Positions 48,774 through 60,924 of a stretch of DNA of 64,000 bases are shown one piece after another. The translations under genes were made by a program, and so were the position numbers. The DNA is from Dichetophora obliterata (lineage: Eukaryota > Arthropoda > Insecta > Diptera > Sciomyzidae): positions 27,414,819 through 27,478,818 of the forward strand of contig OY986439.1 in NCBI GenBank assembly GCA_963920525.1. Reading direction: 5' to 3'. Position 1 is the first letter of the stretch, and each line of letters begins with the position of its first letter. The notes below the pieces were generated by a model. That model saw only the letters and a program-made list of their open reading frames with translations, was not told where the DNA came from and made no database searches.

Positions 48774-51431
48774 CAGAGCAGGGGTTGTAATGATTCTTTT
48801 TGAATTGAATTCCACCTCAATTCCAATTAATTGGAATGAGGAATTGGTAATTAATTGTACAGTGCAATTCCTCAGGAATGTAAATGGGAAAACTTCTCAA
48901 TTACATTACAGGAATTGTAATTGGTAATTGAACACCTTGAATCCTCGGAATGGAAATGGAAAAAAATTGCCAATTCCATTACGGGAATTGTAATTGGTAA
49001 TTGAACGCCTCAAATAACACAAGTATACACGGTTTTGGAGCTGAGCAACTACAAGTTATTCCTAAAGCTATTTGAGGCGCAGAATTTGAATCTGGGTTCC
49101 GTTTTTCCAGATTGGTTCTAGTTTTCGAGATATTGCATAATTACCGTTATTTGCGTTTTTAAAAAGATGATGTCACTTAAATGCAAATATCTTCAAAAAT
49201 ATTTTTCGGTTGATGTGATTATTATTTTTTATTGAAAGATAATAAAATTGCTAAAATAACCATGGGTCGTTTGTGAAGATTAGTCAAGAAATGACAGTGT
49301 TACAGTGGACACAATTTCAAAATTCATGAAAAATTTGATGATATTTTGAAATTATGCTCTTTTCAACTAATTTGTTTTACACAAAACAATTGAAAATTTT
49401 GCTGTTTTATTACATAGGACATTAGTTTATTTCAATACGAACATTTTGCGCCGAACAAGACCCAGATTGGTGCAAAAATGACAAAGCTACAGAAGATTTA
49501 GTGAATTAACCCACTTTTAGCTTCCAAATGATTGGCGGTTATATATCGACAGCAGCAGGTTAAGCTTGAAAGCTGTTTTGTTGCACAAAGGTTATGAAAA
49601 GCAGTTAACGTTAAAGAATCGTATGAGTCCATGTCTAAATAACTGTTGCATGCGGATACACACCATTTCGTGTAAGATAACAAAACGAGAGATTAAAATT
49701 TTTTTTTTATTCAATAAAAAGTGATTATTTAGAAATGAAGAGTCTTCGAACTGATTCGTTTGTATTGCTTGGGATCTGTTTCACGCAGTATAGTCCAACA
49801 GTAGTCGCTCATCATGCCCTCGTCCCAAAATCCTTGATAGCGTCTTTCTATTTTCGCCAAATCTATTTTCGCGCCTGATTTCTGGTTCTGTAAACAGTGA
49901 CTTTTGTTTCAGTGTGAAGACAGTTCCACTCCTGCAACCGTGATGCGAGCAATTCTGCTTTTTGTTTCGATAAATCCAAATCACGAATCAAGTCATTCAG
50001 CATACTTTGCGATATTTTATGTGTTTCTTCCATGTTAAAATCTTCGGTCGGTGAAGAACAGTTCGTCGGTGACGAACTGAAACTTCCCCTGGAATTTGCA
50101 CTCACACCTGGGCAAATTGGCAAAGGGTCATTATTCGTACGCAGAACTGGCTTGGACACTGATGACACGTCAGTATATTTATACTTTGATAGTTTTTTTG
50201 CATTAAGACCGACCACATTCATCAAGCAAAAATAACAATCATCTATATGATTTTTTGGCTCTCTCCATAACATTGGCATTGAAAATGAAAAGTACACTTC
50301 TTGACCAAGTGACCACTTGTACAGTTTTGTGCTACACGCTTTACAAAATAATTTCGGTACCCACGGCTTATGAGTGTTTTTCACAGAGAAACCAAAATAA
50401 TACGAATATGCATCTCTCAGCGCTTTTGATATATTTTTTCCACTTTTCCCGATAATATAACATCCGCAAACATAACAAAAACACTTAGAATCAACTTTGC
50501 ACTTCTTTCTTTCCATTTTCACAGGTTTTGAAACAAAAAATAACTTAAAGATTACAATTGAAATGACGTTTTTAGCAATGCCAACAGCTGATTGTCGTTA
50601 TTACAGTGCAGTGCAGCCAACATGCAAGAACTCGAAAACTAGAACCAATCTTGAAAAACAAAAACCGGATTCGAATTCAGCGCCTCAAATAACGTTAAGA
50701 TTTGTTCTCATCGAATCAGCTCCAAAAGTTGACCGGAATTTGTAAACTTGTGTAATTAGGAATAGAATTGGAAAACATCGCTTTGTTTGTAGATTAGTGT
50801 ACTTTTGTACAGGGGTGTGGATGTTGTGTACCGAGCACCTAGCAAAAAGTCGGCGGGATTGGACTAGGTAGCGTAGCAGCTCCATATTTTGTTCTAACTC
50901 AAAATTTGGTATTAAATTAAAAAAATTGGTGTCTTTGATAATATATTTATTTGTAAGAATTTCATTATCCGACTAACAGTGGGAGTCATATAAAGTTTTC
51001 TAATACTAATGAAGTAGTTTTGAGTTAATGTAAAAGTAATTGAAATTTTAACTTCAAATTACAATTCCTGTAATAGAATTGACGCTTTTTTCCAATTTAA
51101 TTTATAAGGAATTGAAGTGTTCAATTACCAATTACAATTCCTGTAATGGAATTGACCATTTTTAAATTCCATTCCAAGGAATTGAGGTGTTCAATTACCA
51201 ATTAGAATTCCTGTAATAGAATTGATGATTTTTTCCAATTCCATTCCTTAGGAATTGAGTTGTTTAATTACCAATTACAATCCCTGTAATGGAATTGACC
51301 ATTTTTTTCAATTTCATTATAAGGAATTGAAGTGTTCCTGTATTCCTGAGGAATTGAGAGGACCAACTACCAATTCCTAATTCCAAGGAATTGGAATTGA
51401 ATTGTAATGAGTACTTTTTGACCCAGCTCTG
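48774..51431. mobile_element. hAT-like element, 2658 bp, with minisatellite inverted arms
   Basis: Ends CAGAGCAGGG (48774) and CCCAGCTCTG (to 51431). Flanking 8-mers are ACAACTAG and ATTACTAG, six of eight equal, in the place and size of a hAT duplication. The left arm has diverged tandem copies of TTACAGGAATTGTAATTGGT with AATTGAA; the right arm has the inverse (TTCAATTACCAATTACAATT, CCTGTAATGGAATTGACC), about five copies. Inside is a second inverted pair: TTTTGGAGCTGA, TATTTGAGGCGC and AGATTGGTTCTAGTTTTCGA near 49034-49130, mirrored near 50630-50725. The core carries a broken minus-strand ORF. The double set of termini could mean one foldback-like hAT or a second element nested in a hAT MITE. 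Confidence 0.7.
49729..50516 (-). pseudogene. Internally deleted transposon-type ORF
   Basis: Reading minus from ATG 50514-50516 (MERKKCKVDSKCFCYVCGCY): a Cys-rich N-terminus, then CKACSTKLYKWSLG, a CYFC motif followed by NVVGLNAKKLSKYKY, the conserved stretch LNDLIRDLDLSKQKAELLAS and RLQEWNCLHTETKVTVYRTR, then a stop. In another frame downstream is IERRYQGFWDEGMMSDYCWT and LRETDPKQYKRIS. From memory, these are the two ends of one family of uncharacterised multi-copy arthropod proteins in which a core of some hundreds of residues separates them. Here the core is missing and the frame shifts near 49870, so this is an internal deletion. The family name and chemistry are unknown to me; a transposase-like role is likely from its copy number and this setting. 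Confidence 0.65.
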
Positions 51432-51732
51432 ATTACTAGCAGGCCGCAGTTGTACGCGATTTCGCCATGGACCTTTTTTTATCAATCTTTATAAGACAAT
51501 ATATGTTAAACGAAATAAAGAACATTTCTGTTTTTATTCTATTTTGGAGCGCAGGACTGCATTTATATCATAGACTCATCTGGTTTTTTTTTGTTGCGCT
51601 TTGCTAGAAGTATGAATAACTCAGTTTTGTTTATAAGCTAGGTCAATAGCTTAAATGGAGCTATTCATATCGTAAAAAATAAAATAAAAAATACCCAAAA
51701 ATTATGGAGAATATTGCATATTAGTAAAAAAA

Positions 51733-52520
51733 TTTGGACTTGCGCCACTGGTTCACTGAAATTTTTTTAAATTTCTCGTTTCCACTGCAGGAATCTGATG
51801 GGAGATATTTTTTAATAATTTTTTATGAGGAAGGACAGTATTTTCACCTTAAAGTTGTACAAAACCACCTTTAAGCGATTATCTTCATTGTTAAGGGAGA
51901 TATACAGCCCAATACTGAATAATTTTTCCGGGGAATCGAAAAAAGGAGTTTTCATTTTGAAGATAAAGTTCAAGAACATTTTGCATATTTTTAATGCAAA
52001 TTTGTTCATCAACCGTCAATACTCATGAGAAACAAAAAAATGTGATGTCTTTTCTGCTATCTTAAAAATTGAAACTCCTTTTTTTCGATTCCTTGGAAAA
52101 AATTATTCAGAATAGGTCTGATAAAATGAATGGACTTACTTACGCCACTTGTCTTCTGAAAATTTTTTAAAACTTCTCCTTTTCGTTGTAAAAATGTAAT
52201 GGAAAATATTTTTAAGAATTTTTTGATGAGGAATAACAGCACTTTAACCTAGAAGTTGGACAAAACCAGCGATTATCTCCATTATCTCCACAGGGAGATA
52301 TAAAATGAATGGACTTACGTCACTTGTCCTCTGAAAATTTTTTATAATTTGTCATTTCCGCTGTAAAAATGTAATGGAAAATATTTTTAAAATTTGTTTG
52401 ATGAAGAATGGCATTTTTACCTGGAAGTTGGACAAAACCACTCTTTAGCGATTATCTCCATTATTAAGGGGGACATAAAAGGAATGGACTTACGTCACTT
52501 GTCCTCTGATAGATGATTTT
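51733..52520 (+). repeat. Tandem repeats, unit about 180 bp, about 4 copies
   Basis: Phrases in order: TGGACTTACGTCACTTGTCC, TCTGAAAATTTTTTA, GTAAAAATGTAATGGAAAAT, TTTGATGAGGAAT, GAAGTTGGACAAAACCA and GCGATTATCTCCATTxTTAA. A fifth partial copy may lie near 52590-52660. An inverted pair (GAATCGAAAAAAGGAGTTTT near 51934; GAAACTCCTTTTTTTCGATT near 52072) lies between copies 1 and 2. Confidence 0.75.
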
Positions 52521-52799
52521 TATAATGTAGATTTTAAGAAAAATAAAGAAGGCGCTTTATAAAAAGAATAGAAAGGATGTAATGGAGCACCACGAATTTT
52601 TCACCAATTTGGAAAATATTTTTAAAATATTTTTGATGAGGAATGGCAGCGTTTTTAAAAATATGTAAATTCTCTCAGAAAAATTATAAAAATTTAGTTT
52701 TTTGACTATATTAAAATAAACTCAGTCGGTTTTTTAACAAATATTGATTTCATTGATTGAAAAAGATTTTAAGAAAAATAATTAAAAAAAATGCGGGCC

Positions 52800-53410
52800 A
52801 TTTTTATACCCCCACGCATACTGTGTAAAGGGTGTATTTACTTTATCATTCCGTTTGTAACGCACAAAACGCGGCGTGGCAGGCACAGAAAATGAAGTTT
52901 TGAGAAAAAAGTAAAATTTTAATGTTTTTCTCATTTTTTATCGATTTTCCCAAGTTCGTTTTGTACGTTTTTATGGGTAAATTAATTTTTATCAGAAATC
53001 TAACTCATTTCACCTTATTCTACACCATTTTGTGTTTTTTGACTCACTAGCTCTTTTTTCTCGGAGAAGGTCACATATATAAGCTTTTTATTCAAAAATA
53101 GAGATCAAGTTAAAAAATGAGCCAAATCAGATGAAAACGACGCCTATCTCCAATATAAAATGAATTTACCAAAACACTAAAATCTCTTTAAATACCACGA
53201 TAATTAATCAAATGACTGCAAATTGTGCACATTAACTTTAATATGCACTCTTAGTATGACATTTGTAAAAATCAAACAAAAACTACGGCTACCTCCCATA
53301 CAAAGTAAAGTGACTTTATGAAAACGGTAAAATCTCCTAAAATTTCACAAAAATTAGTACAATGGCTTCAAATTTTGCAAATAAGTAATAATTCAACTAT
53401 GCATTCGATA
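52800..53410 (+). repeat. Dispersed fly repeat, second copy
   Basis: TTTATACCCCCACGCATACT, GTGTATTTACTTTATCATTC and GGCGTGGCAGGCACAGAAAA, then ATGAGCCAAATCAGATGAAA and CTACGGCTACCTCCCATACA in the same order as 29205-29940. Confidence 0.55.
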
Positions 53411-53841
53411 TTTGGAGTTTGGTGAAAAAAAAACTGAAAGGGGAGGGTTTATTTAAAAGGGGAGGTTTATTTAAAAAGTTTAAACTTGATATTTCATACA
53501 TAAGTTTTGATAACACTGTAGCTAAATTTTCAATTTTTGAAAAGACGCACAAAAACACCGAGATACGTGAACTTAATTTTCGGCCGTGGAATTTAGTGCC
53601 GTACTCGGTTTTTCCCAATTGTTCAAACAATTCGAAACAAACAAAAATTTGAGTCGATACTCAACAGCGGTCAACGCCCAAGAACACGTCAAAGCTTCCG
53701 TCGGATGAACAAAAAATAGGTCAACCAGATGACGCGCAGCGGGACAAAGCCTTACTGTTCCACCTACATTGATAGTCTGGTTTTAGAATTTGAGTTAGCT
53801 AATAATTTTTTTTTTTAAAATATAGAAATATAATATAATCA

Positions 53842-53953
53842 GGGGCCGAATTACAGCATCCGTGATCGAGCAAAATTACGAAGGGCACAACGAGACAAGT
53901 GCCTATCACTCTTGTACAATTTTGCTCGATCACGGATGCTGTGATTCGGCCCC
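53842..53953. mobile_element. GGGCCGAATTACAGC MITE, copy 2
   Basis: GGGCCGAATTACAGCATCCG at the left and CGGATGCTGTGATTCGGCCC at the right, centre AGGGCACAACGAGACAAGTG. With termini taken as GGGCC / GGCCC, the flanks are CAG and CAG, an exact 3-bp duplication of the CWG type known for PIF/Harbinger. Confidence 0.9.
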
Positions 53954-56900
53954 AGGTCAATCATGGAAACTCCCAGAAGATTCAGCTTCCGAAAGTTTCA
54001 ACTCTGTCATGAACAAAAGTCTGTTATTATGAATCTCCCATGAGTAAAGATATTGGAAAGGGAATTCGAACATAACTTCGAAACAGTTGTTCAGCTGCAT
54101 CAGACGTTTAAATTTTTAAAATAAACAAAAAGCTTTGAGAAATTTTGTAATTTAATTTGTAAAAAATTGTTTACTTTGTTGAATTGAATATTATTGGCAA
54201 TGTTCATCTTTAGATTAAGAATTTTGGCTGTTGAATATATCTGTTGTTATATATTCTAAATATGCGGCATGTAAAAGACTTTAATCTTAAATGCCAACGT
54301 TTTTTGCAAATAAATTGAAATTGAAAATTGAAGGGGACGAAGCCTCTGACGTGGAGAACCAAGTTTTTGTTAGACGAGTCTTGAGAGTTAGCACCAATCC
54401 GCTGGAGTTACCACAAACTTTTTATGTGCATTTGTAGCATAAAAAAAATGTGTGAGTTGCTAGGCTAGAGCGCCTAGCTCATTGGTGTGGGTGTTGGTGT
54501 TATGATGTGGACCACAGTCTCAACAGTCTGCGCTACGTAAAGATATGAAGAAATCTTTTTTATGGACCTTCTATTAACCTTCTGACTTTCTATCAGTAGT
54601 CTACATTTTTTTTAACTTTAATTTGGTTGCATGTAAAGCGAAGGTCATACATGTTATCAACCAAATGCGACTTGTGTGCTGCATTTCATGCCACAAGTGA
54701 TACCTCTATTTTTTTCTATTTATGAAAACCAAATTTCCATTTGGCATTTGTTCGTTAGTTTTGACCTACAATTACCGGAGTATTAACACAATTTTCATTT
54801 ATTTGCATACAAAATGTACTAACATGTTTTTGTTTGATTAAGCTGTTTAGTTTCTCTCCAACAATAATATGAGAATATAATAATGGAAGCTGTCCAAAAA
54901 ATTCCCATCTCATAAGTTTATAAAATGCCTACTTTTCCCAAAAATTAATGTACGAAAACGTTCGTAATAGGGAAATGGGCGATAATTAATAGTTTTCCCA
55001 GGAGAAAAGTTTCATGATTGGGCTGAATATAATCGCTTCTTAGCTATCAATCAACTTTTCCATTAAATTATCTTATTAAAAACCATAAGAAATCCATTAG
55101 TAAAAACTTTGTTGACTTAAATTTAATTGGAAAACTTAGTATTTAGTAAAAATTTAATTTTTCAATAAAAAGTGTGAAAATGAACATCAAATAATTGGAT
55201 ATATAAATCGATAAGATTAAAGTACATTTAATAAAAAAAAAATTATTGCGCTACACAGTGGACTGTCTCCTCCATATGAGCGATGGACAAAAATAGAAGG
55301 AGTCCTCCTGTGATAATGCAATTTTGTATGCTTAATTAGTTTAAGCCAATTAAGAAAAATTTTAAAAATGGTCGAAATCTGTTCGATCCTAGGGGTACCT
55401 CCCTTGGAGCTATATTAATATTTTGCTTGATTTTGTATGGGAGATACATACATACAAAAGTTGGCCGATCTTAACAAAATTTCTCCAGAAGGGTAGTCAA
55501 ATAGAGTTATAGATGTGTACTGAAAATAATCGATATCGGTTGAACCATACTGGTACCTCTTTTGGACCTATATTAATTTTTTTACGTGCTTTTGTATGGG
55601 AGGTTCATGCAAAGGTTGACCGATCTTAACAAAAATTCGTCAAAATGATAGAGTAACAGATGAGTACTGAAAATAGTCGAAATCGGTTAGGTCTTATGGG
55701 TACTTCCCTAGGACCTATATTAATTTTTTACTAGATTTTGTATGTAACTTTTTAACTTTAAGCATTTAAAAAAAAAAAAAAAAAAAATTAAAAATATATA
55801 TTTGTAAGACGAAGTAGGAAAAGTTTTTTTCAGTTCCTAGTTGTTTATTTTATTTTATCATGTCCCGGTTTACACATGTCAAGAATTGACGGTCAATTTT
55901 TTCGAATTTCCGTCTTTCCGATTTGTTTTTGTTTTGTCTATCAAAATATGCCAATTTTCATGATTTTTCATTCGAATGTATGATATTTTGCAACCACTTA
56001 AATATATTTTTTTTTCGATATAATAAATTTTTAAAAGAACTATATTTTTATAACAATAAGCTTTTTTGGCTTAGTTTCGTTCAAAAATGGATTTTTGGCA
56101 ATTATTTTTATAAAGCAACTCGAAAAGCTATGTTCAAAATCTGTTTGTTAAAAAAATTACTTAACTCTAAAGCGCTCCAGTGCAATCAAAACATGCATTA
56201 TTGTTCCAATTTTTTGGATTATTAATAATGAAACAATTACCTGTCGATTGATACCAAATTTGTACGATTTCAAGACACATTTTTTGATTTTTGCCCACTG
56301 GACATTTTTCATTGTGCGCCGGCTCAAATTCTATCAACAGAAACATATTTTAGTGGAACAGAAGGACTTGTCTTGTCATCTAAATCCAGATCAACAAAGT
56401 TTTGATAGCTCTAAATAGGCCTCACAAAACCATTATATTTTACATTAAAACAGTGTCTTGTAAATACATGGCGTGATTTTGTTTTCGACTCGCATTTGCT
56501 TTTCGAATAGCATTACAGAGTGAGGCTTCTAGTGTGATTTGTCAAACTAATTACACACAACAAAAACAACCCTACCAAGTAGAAGACAACTCTTATATCC
56601 ATCAACTGTGCTAATTTAGGCGTTCATTGCGACATATAGCTATTATTAAAATTATAATTGCTTCCTCATTGTTAATGCACTAATTTATATGACAATAAGA
56701 GTAAATATTTTTGAAAACATCACCTATCTGTATCTACAAGCTAGTATTTGTACTTTGCACTTAACTGTGTAAACAAGGTTTTCATGGCGTAATGCAAAAA
56801 AACAAAGTTCATCTGATGAAACATGAAGACGTAAACATATTTCATCAAGCTGTTTTGTATTTATCAGTCGAAAGATTTCAGCAATTTCGAACAACATGGT

Positions 56901-57654
56901 AAATGATTCAGTTAGCTAAAAATACCATGAGATAAGATTAAAAAAAAAAAAAATAAAAATAAACATGACAGCTATTTTGAAACAAAAAAACATCGTTACG
57001 GACATGGCTTGAAGAGAAAATGAAATGCATTTTATATGATGCCTCGAGAGGCTGTAACATTAATTTAATCCACTATTTTGAATATAACAAGTCTATAATA
57101 GAGGCCTAAAATTAAGCATTTAAGGGAAAATTTTAATAAAGAGACCAATGCTGCAGGGCTTGTTTAACTACTAAAAAATTACACTGTTACAATTTGAATA
57201 TTTTGCACAAAAATTTCACAACATGTGGCAACTTAAGAGCTAATATTAAATAAAATTAAACAAATAGAATTGCGTATTTTGTTGTTGCTGTTTTGGCAAC
57301 ACAGCAGCAGAAAATTAACGCAAGTGTTTTTATGCCAATCCCGTCGTTGTTTTTAACTCACGTGATGTGCCGTTGGAAAAAAAAAACTTGGATTAGCGCC
57401 AATTAAGTTACCTTTGGACACACACGTTTGAATTTTGAGCATCTTAAGCAGGAAGCCCAAGCTTGTGTTCATATTCCGCCACTGTGCGCCAAGTAGTTTT
57501 TATATTACATTTATAGGTTATTCTCTCAAATATTGATTATTTCTATTTAACATTTTTTGCAACATTTGATGTTTGCTTTGTTTTTGAAGGAAAATTGCAA
57601 TAATTCAATTAGTATTAATAATATAGGCTTTATATACTGGCTTGGCTTGCAAAA
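53954..57654. other. Intergenic stretch, no gene seen
   Basis: AT-rich. Contains a hairpin near 54452-54480 (GCTAGGC / GCCTAGC stem), a tandem repeat at 55330-55760, a 20-bp A run near 55768, and short chance frames (for example 55923-56225). The last few hundred bases must hold the Chchd2 3' UTR. Confidence 0.4.
55330..55760 (+). repeat. Tandem repeats, unit about 160 bp, 2.5 copies
   Basis: Repeated phrases: GTCGAAATC(T)G, GGGTACCTCCCTTGGAGCTA / GGTACCTCTTTTGGACCTA, ATATTAAT, TTTTGTATGGGAG, GACCGATCTTAACAAAA and GTACTGAAAATA. Confidence 0.75.
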
Positions 57655-58537
57655 TTATTGCAAATGATGTTGAGTCTTGCACTGCCTCAAAGCCTCATTG
57701 AAACCCTCGCATAGCGTCAAGTCCGATTGTCCTTGAGCACATTGTATAAACTGTTGAATTTCCCAGCTGCATGGACCCTTAGCTTCATTGGTAGCAGGAG
57801 CAGCATATTGCTGTACTGGTGCAGCTGCTTGTGGAGCTGCAGCTGCCTCCTTGTCACCAGAACCGCTGAACATGCCAGTAAGACCGGCACCAACAACATG
57901 ACCCTGTATAAGAAAATAAAGCATGCGTTAACAAAAAATATTGAGAACATTTTCAGAAAAGACTTACCACTGCGGAGCCAACAGCTACACCTCCAGCGGT
58001 AGCTGCCATCTGTTGGAACATGGATGGCTGTTGTGGAGCACCAACTGCTGAGCCAGGTGCAGCCATCGGTGCTGGTGGAGCAGCAGCTGTGCGTGCTGGC
58101 ACATTGGATGAAGGTGCTGGAGCCGAACGAACTGGAGCGCTCCTATTAGTGAAGGAAACAATGTGATGATTTAATTATTATATAAAACATTTTTCTTCTG
58201 GAACTTTCTTGGTTAATTTAGTGACCGGGCAAAATCCTTCTGCCAAACGCACATACGTTAGTAGTTACGTAACAAAGCATGTTGGTTATTAAACTTGGTT
58301 ACGTTTCATAAAATTTTTCAGTTTTGTTAATTATCAGTGTTTTACATTCATGTTGTAAAAGTTAGCCACATTGCGATATTTTAAGCCAAGTTCTTTTTAA
58401 TTATTTTTCACGGCCATGAATTAGCACTTTGCCCTTGCTTGCGTTGGGTAATATACAAAAATTTTCCATTTAGTTAAAAATTAATTTTACCTTCTGGTGG
58501 CTGGTGGCGGGCTTGCAGAACGTCCTCGTCGTACCAT
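57655..58537 (-). CDS. Chchd2: CHCHD2 family mitochondrial protein, 3 exons, 156 aa
   Basis: Minus-strand join: 58537-58491, 58142-57968, 57903-57655; GT-AG introns and kept frame (471 nt). Begins [20 protein letters not shown], a basic, Pro-rich targeting-like N-terminus. Then an Ala/Pro-rich part, the conserved Gly/Ala hydrophobic segment ([20 protein letters not shown], continuing GLTGMF) and a C-terminal CHCH domain with a twin CX9C motif: Cys119-X9-Cys129 and Cys139-X9-Cys149. Known role of the family: intermembrane-space protein linked to MICOS and respiratory chain function, with a nuclear role in stress in mammals; oxidised by the Mia40 route. Length is close to the fly protein. It is convergent with xmas and separated by about 9 kb of repeats. 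Confidence 0.95.
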
Positions 58538-58691
58538 TTTAGTTGCTTTTAATTTAATTTGTTTCTTTCTGTTTTCGTGTAAAAATTGCACTTGATTTCA
58601 GTTCAAGATTTTTTTCCAAATGATTTTTTCTCTCAGCTTTTCGTGTTTCTATTACTTTTTTATCTTTTCAACTGACGTTTCCTTCGCAGGT

Positions 58692-58708
58692 TCATCGATA
58701 TTTATCGA
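58692..58708 (-). promoter_or_regulatory. DRE-like element upstream of Chchd2
   Basis: TCATCGATATTTATCGA holds, on the minus strand, TATCGATG, seven of eight bases of the DRE core TATCGATA, 155-170 bp upstream of the Chchd2 ATG. DRE is usual at housekeeping fly promoters. Assignment is by motif only. Confidence 0.4.
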
Positions 58709-59639
58709 ATTGTACGATTGCGAGAAAATTCTGATGGATTGTGCGCACTGTCGGCATGCTCTAAGCACTACTGCTGTGCTCTTCACTCTCATGTAGAGCT
58801 TATCGCCAACATAGTGTCAAAAGTATAATAACTGCGCTTGTCTGGCAAATTGTAATAGACTTCTTTGCTAGCACCGTTGGTAAAAGATTTTGATGGTGAA
58901 ATAACTGGGCCCAAGGCTATTACAAGTACCGGAAATAGAATGATGAGTTACTAATAAAGTTACGTATCCGCGGTATTGCACGCGCAACGACGATATTCAT
59001 AAACTTTCCATAAACAGCAGTTTAACCCATTAATGCCAACGTATGATATATCATACGCAATGAAAGCATTTTTCAAAAATTCCTCAAAAATCTGAAGCCA
59101 CTGTAAAGCTTTTACTTCCAACAGTGTGAGCAAGTAAAAATGATGTTTTTTTCCAAGAAAAGTTCTAAAATTCGGATTTAAAGCCTTGTTGTTTATTTTT
59201 CGCACCAGCTCCAGCAGTATTTCAATGAAAAGTGAAAAATGCCACTCAGGTGATAATTTTTTTATATACACCAAGAAAAAAAGAAAATATAATTTAAAAA
59301 GTGCATAAGGTTAAAGTGAAAGTAAAAAAATAAAAATAAGTTCATAAAAATTAGAAAAATGAGAAATTTAAAAATTTTAGATTCATAGCGTAGGCCTTAA
59401 AGTTTAACATTACTCACTGCGGTGCAGAACTATAGATGCACTCTATTTTTTCTACGATAACTACGCCCATAAGAAAATATACAGTTAACAACTTAGGTGA
59501 AGAACATTAAAAGTTGGTTGCTCTTTACGTACCGTTATAATTATTTTTCGATATGCTTCATGTATGTGAGAGATGTCGCCGGCAAGGCATTCACAAATAT
59601 TTTTTTCTTATTTTTTTGTTAATTCTTTTTTTTTTTTTT
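58709..59639. other. Upstream region of Chchd2 and intergenic DNA
   Basis: No gene seen. A 104-codon minus frame at 58960-59274 has no recognisable domain and typical AT-driven composition. Confidence 0.35.
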
Positions 59640-59747
59640 GCTTTGCAGCGTGGTCAATATTTAACCGACACAGCAAAAGGTAAAATTTTTGCTTTTAGAG
59701 AAGAAGGTGTCAGTATTCGCGAAATTTTTCGAAAACTTAAGCGATCA

Positions 59748-59859
59748 GGGGCCGAATTACAGCATCCGTGATCGAGCAAAATTACGAAGGGCACGACGAG
59801 ACAAGTGCCTATCAATCTTGTACAATTTTGCTCGATAACGGATGCTGTAATTCGGCCCC
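59748..59859. mobile_element. GGGCCGAATTACAGC MITE, copy 3
   Basis: Same palindrome as 53842-53953, with centre AGGGCACGACGAGACAAGTG. Flanks CAG and CAA. It enters the Tc3-like gene straight after the codons for KLKRS. Confidence 0.9.
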
Positions 59860-59871
59860 AAATCACTTAGT

Positions 59872-60530
59872 CCCCTATTACGAATTCATACTATACACGA
59901 TAAACGCTTGCATTCTCTTATGCGGTATTACGAACTTACATTTGTCATATTAAATCCGACAGATAGTGTTTATCGTTTATCGGAAACAAATGTTATTACG
60001 AAACGATACGTATCAGATCAGCTGTTCAATTTTATATGCTTGCAATCGGCTAAATATTCTTGTAAGATAGCTGAAATTATATATGAATTTTTAGTCTTTT
60101 TCGAAATATGTTAGCATTAAAGTGATAGAAATAAGTTTTTGAACAGGATTTGAGCAAAATCAATTCGATCTTTTTTGGCCAAGAGTTGTGAGCTCGAAAA
60201 TTCAACTGGAGCGTCTTGCCACTTCAATGGAAGAAAACGCCGAATGGAAGCATCCCTCAACTGCTTTTTTTTCACAGCATCTATGCTGTGCAAAGAACTT
60301 AATGGAACGTCGGAAACATATTTATATATTTTAATTTTCAACTTTTAATATCTTGAAGTGAGAAATTCTGTTGTTTTTTCTTGAATTCACAGTAAAATGA
60401 AAGCAAAAATCACTGTCTTTCACAATATCATATCTATCGGGCGTATGAAAACTATAATTCGAAAGCTTGATTTTTACGATACGCTTGCAAGCGTTTATCG
60501 TCTATCGTATAAAAATTCATAAAAGGGGGG
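59872..60530. mobile_element. Non-autonomous TIR element, CCCC termini, about 660 bp
   Basis: CCCCTATTACGAATTCATAC followed by ACGATAAACGCTTGCA at the left is mirrored at the right by TGCAAGCGTTTATCGTCTAT, CGTATAAAAATTCAT, AAAAGGGG. Internal short CGAT-rich words recur (ACGATACG, ATCGTTTATCG). It also lies inside the Tc3-like gene, between the KLKRS piece and the FEDPSSYG piece. Confidence 0.65.
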
Positions 60531-60924
60531 TTGGTTCGCAATTTTTTTTGAAGATCCAAGTAGTTACGGTATAAAAAAAAGAAAGGCGGAAGAAAAGAAT
60601 AAGCTTTCTTTGTATGATAAAGGCAGTATTAAAAAAGCAGCCAGCAACTCTATGAAAAACGGAGGACAAAAAGCAAATGATTTGAGGTTAAACGTTTCAA
60701 AATGGACCGTTACTCGTGTGTTCAAAAATTTTAACCATATTGTTCGGTAAAAATTAAAATCCATCCCAAAATTATTACCTCGCCATAAAGTAGCCCGCCT
60801 CGAACTCGGAAGATCAAACATGAACATTGACTGAGGAAAAGGATGTTTTTGTCAATAACGTATCTTTTAAAAATGCTAACCAATTTTTAGTTTTAAATAA
60901 TTATTTTGATGAGAAAAAGTTTAA

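Noticed and set aside
54452..54480. Short perfect hairpin (GCTAGGC / GCCTAGC)
   Set aside because: A stem this short is expected by chance in a window this long, and no transcript context supports an RNA gene or terminator.
55923..56225. 100-codon plus frame rich in Phe/Leu/Lys
   Set aside because: Composition follows local AT bias; no domain, signal or splice context.
58960..59274. 104-codon minus frame upstream of Chchd2
   Set aside because: Not conserved-looking, with no recognisable motif; it overlaps the likely upstream region of Chchd2.
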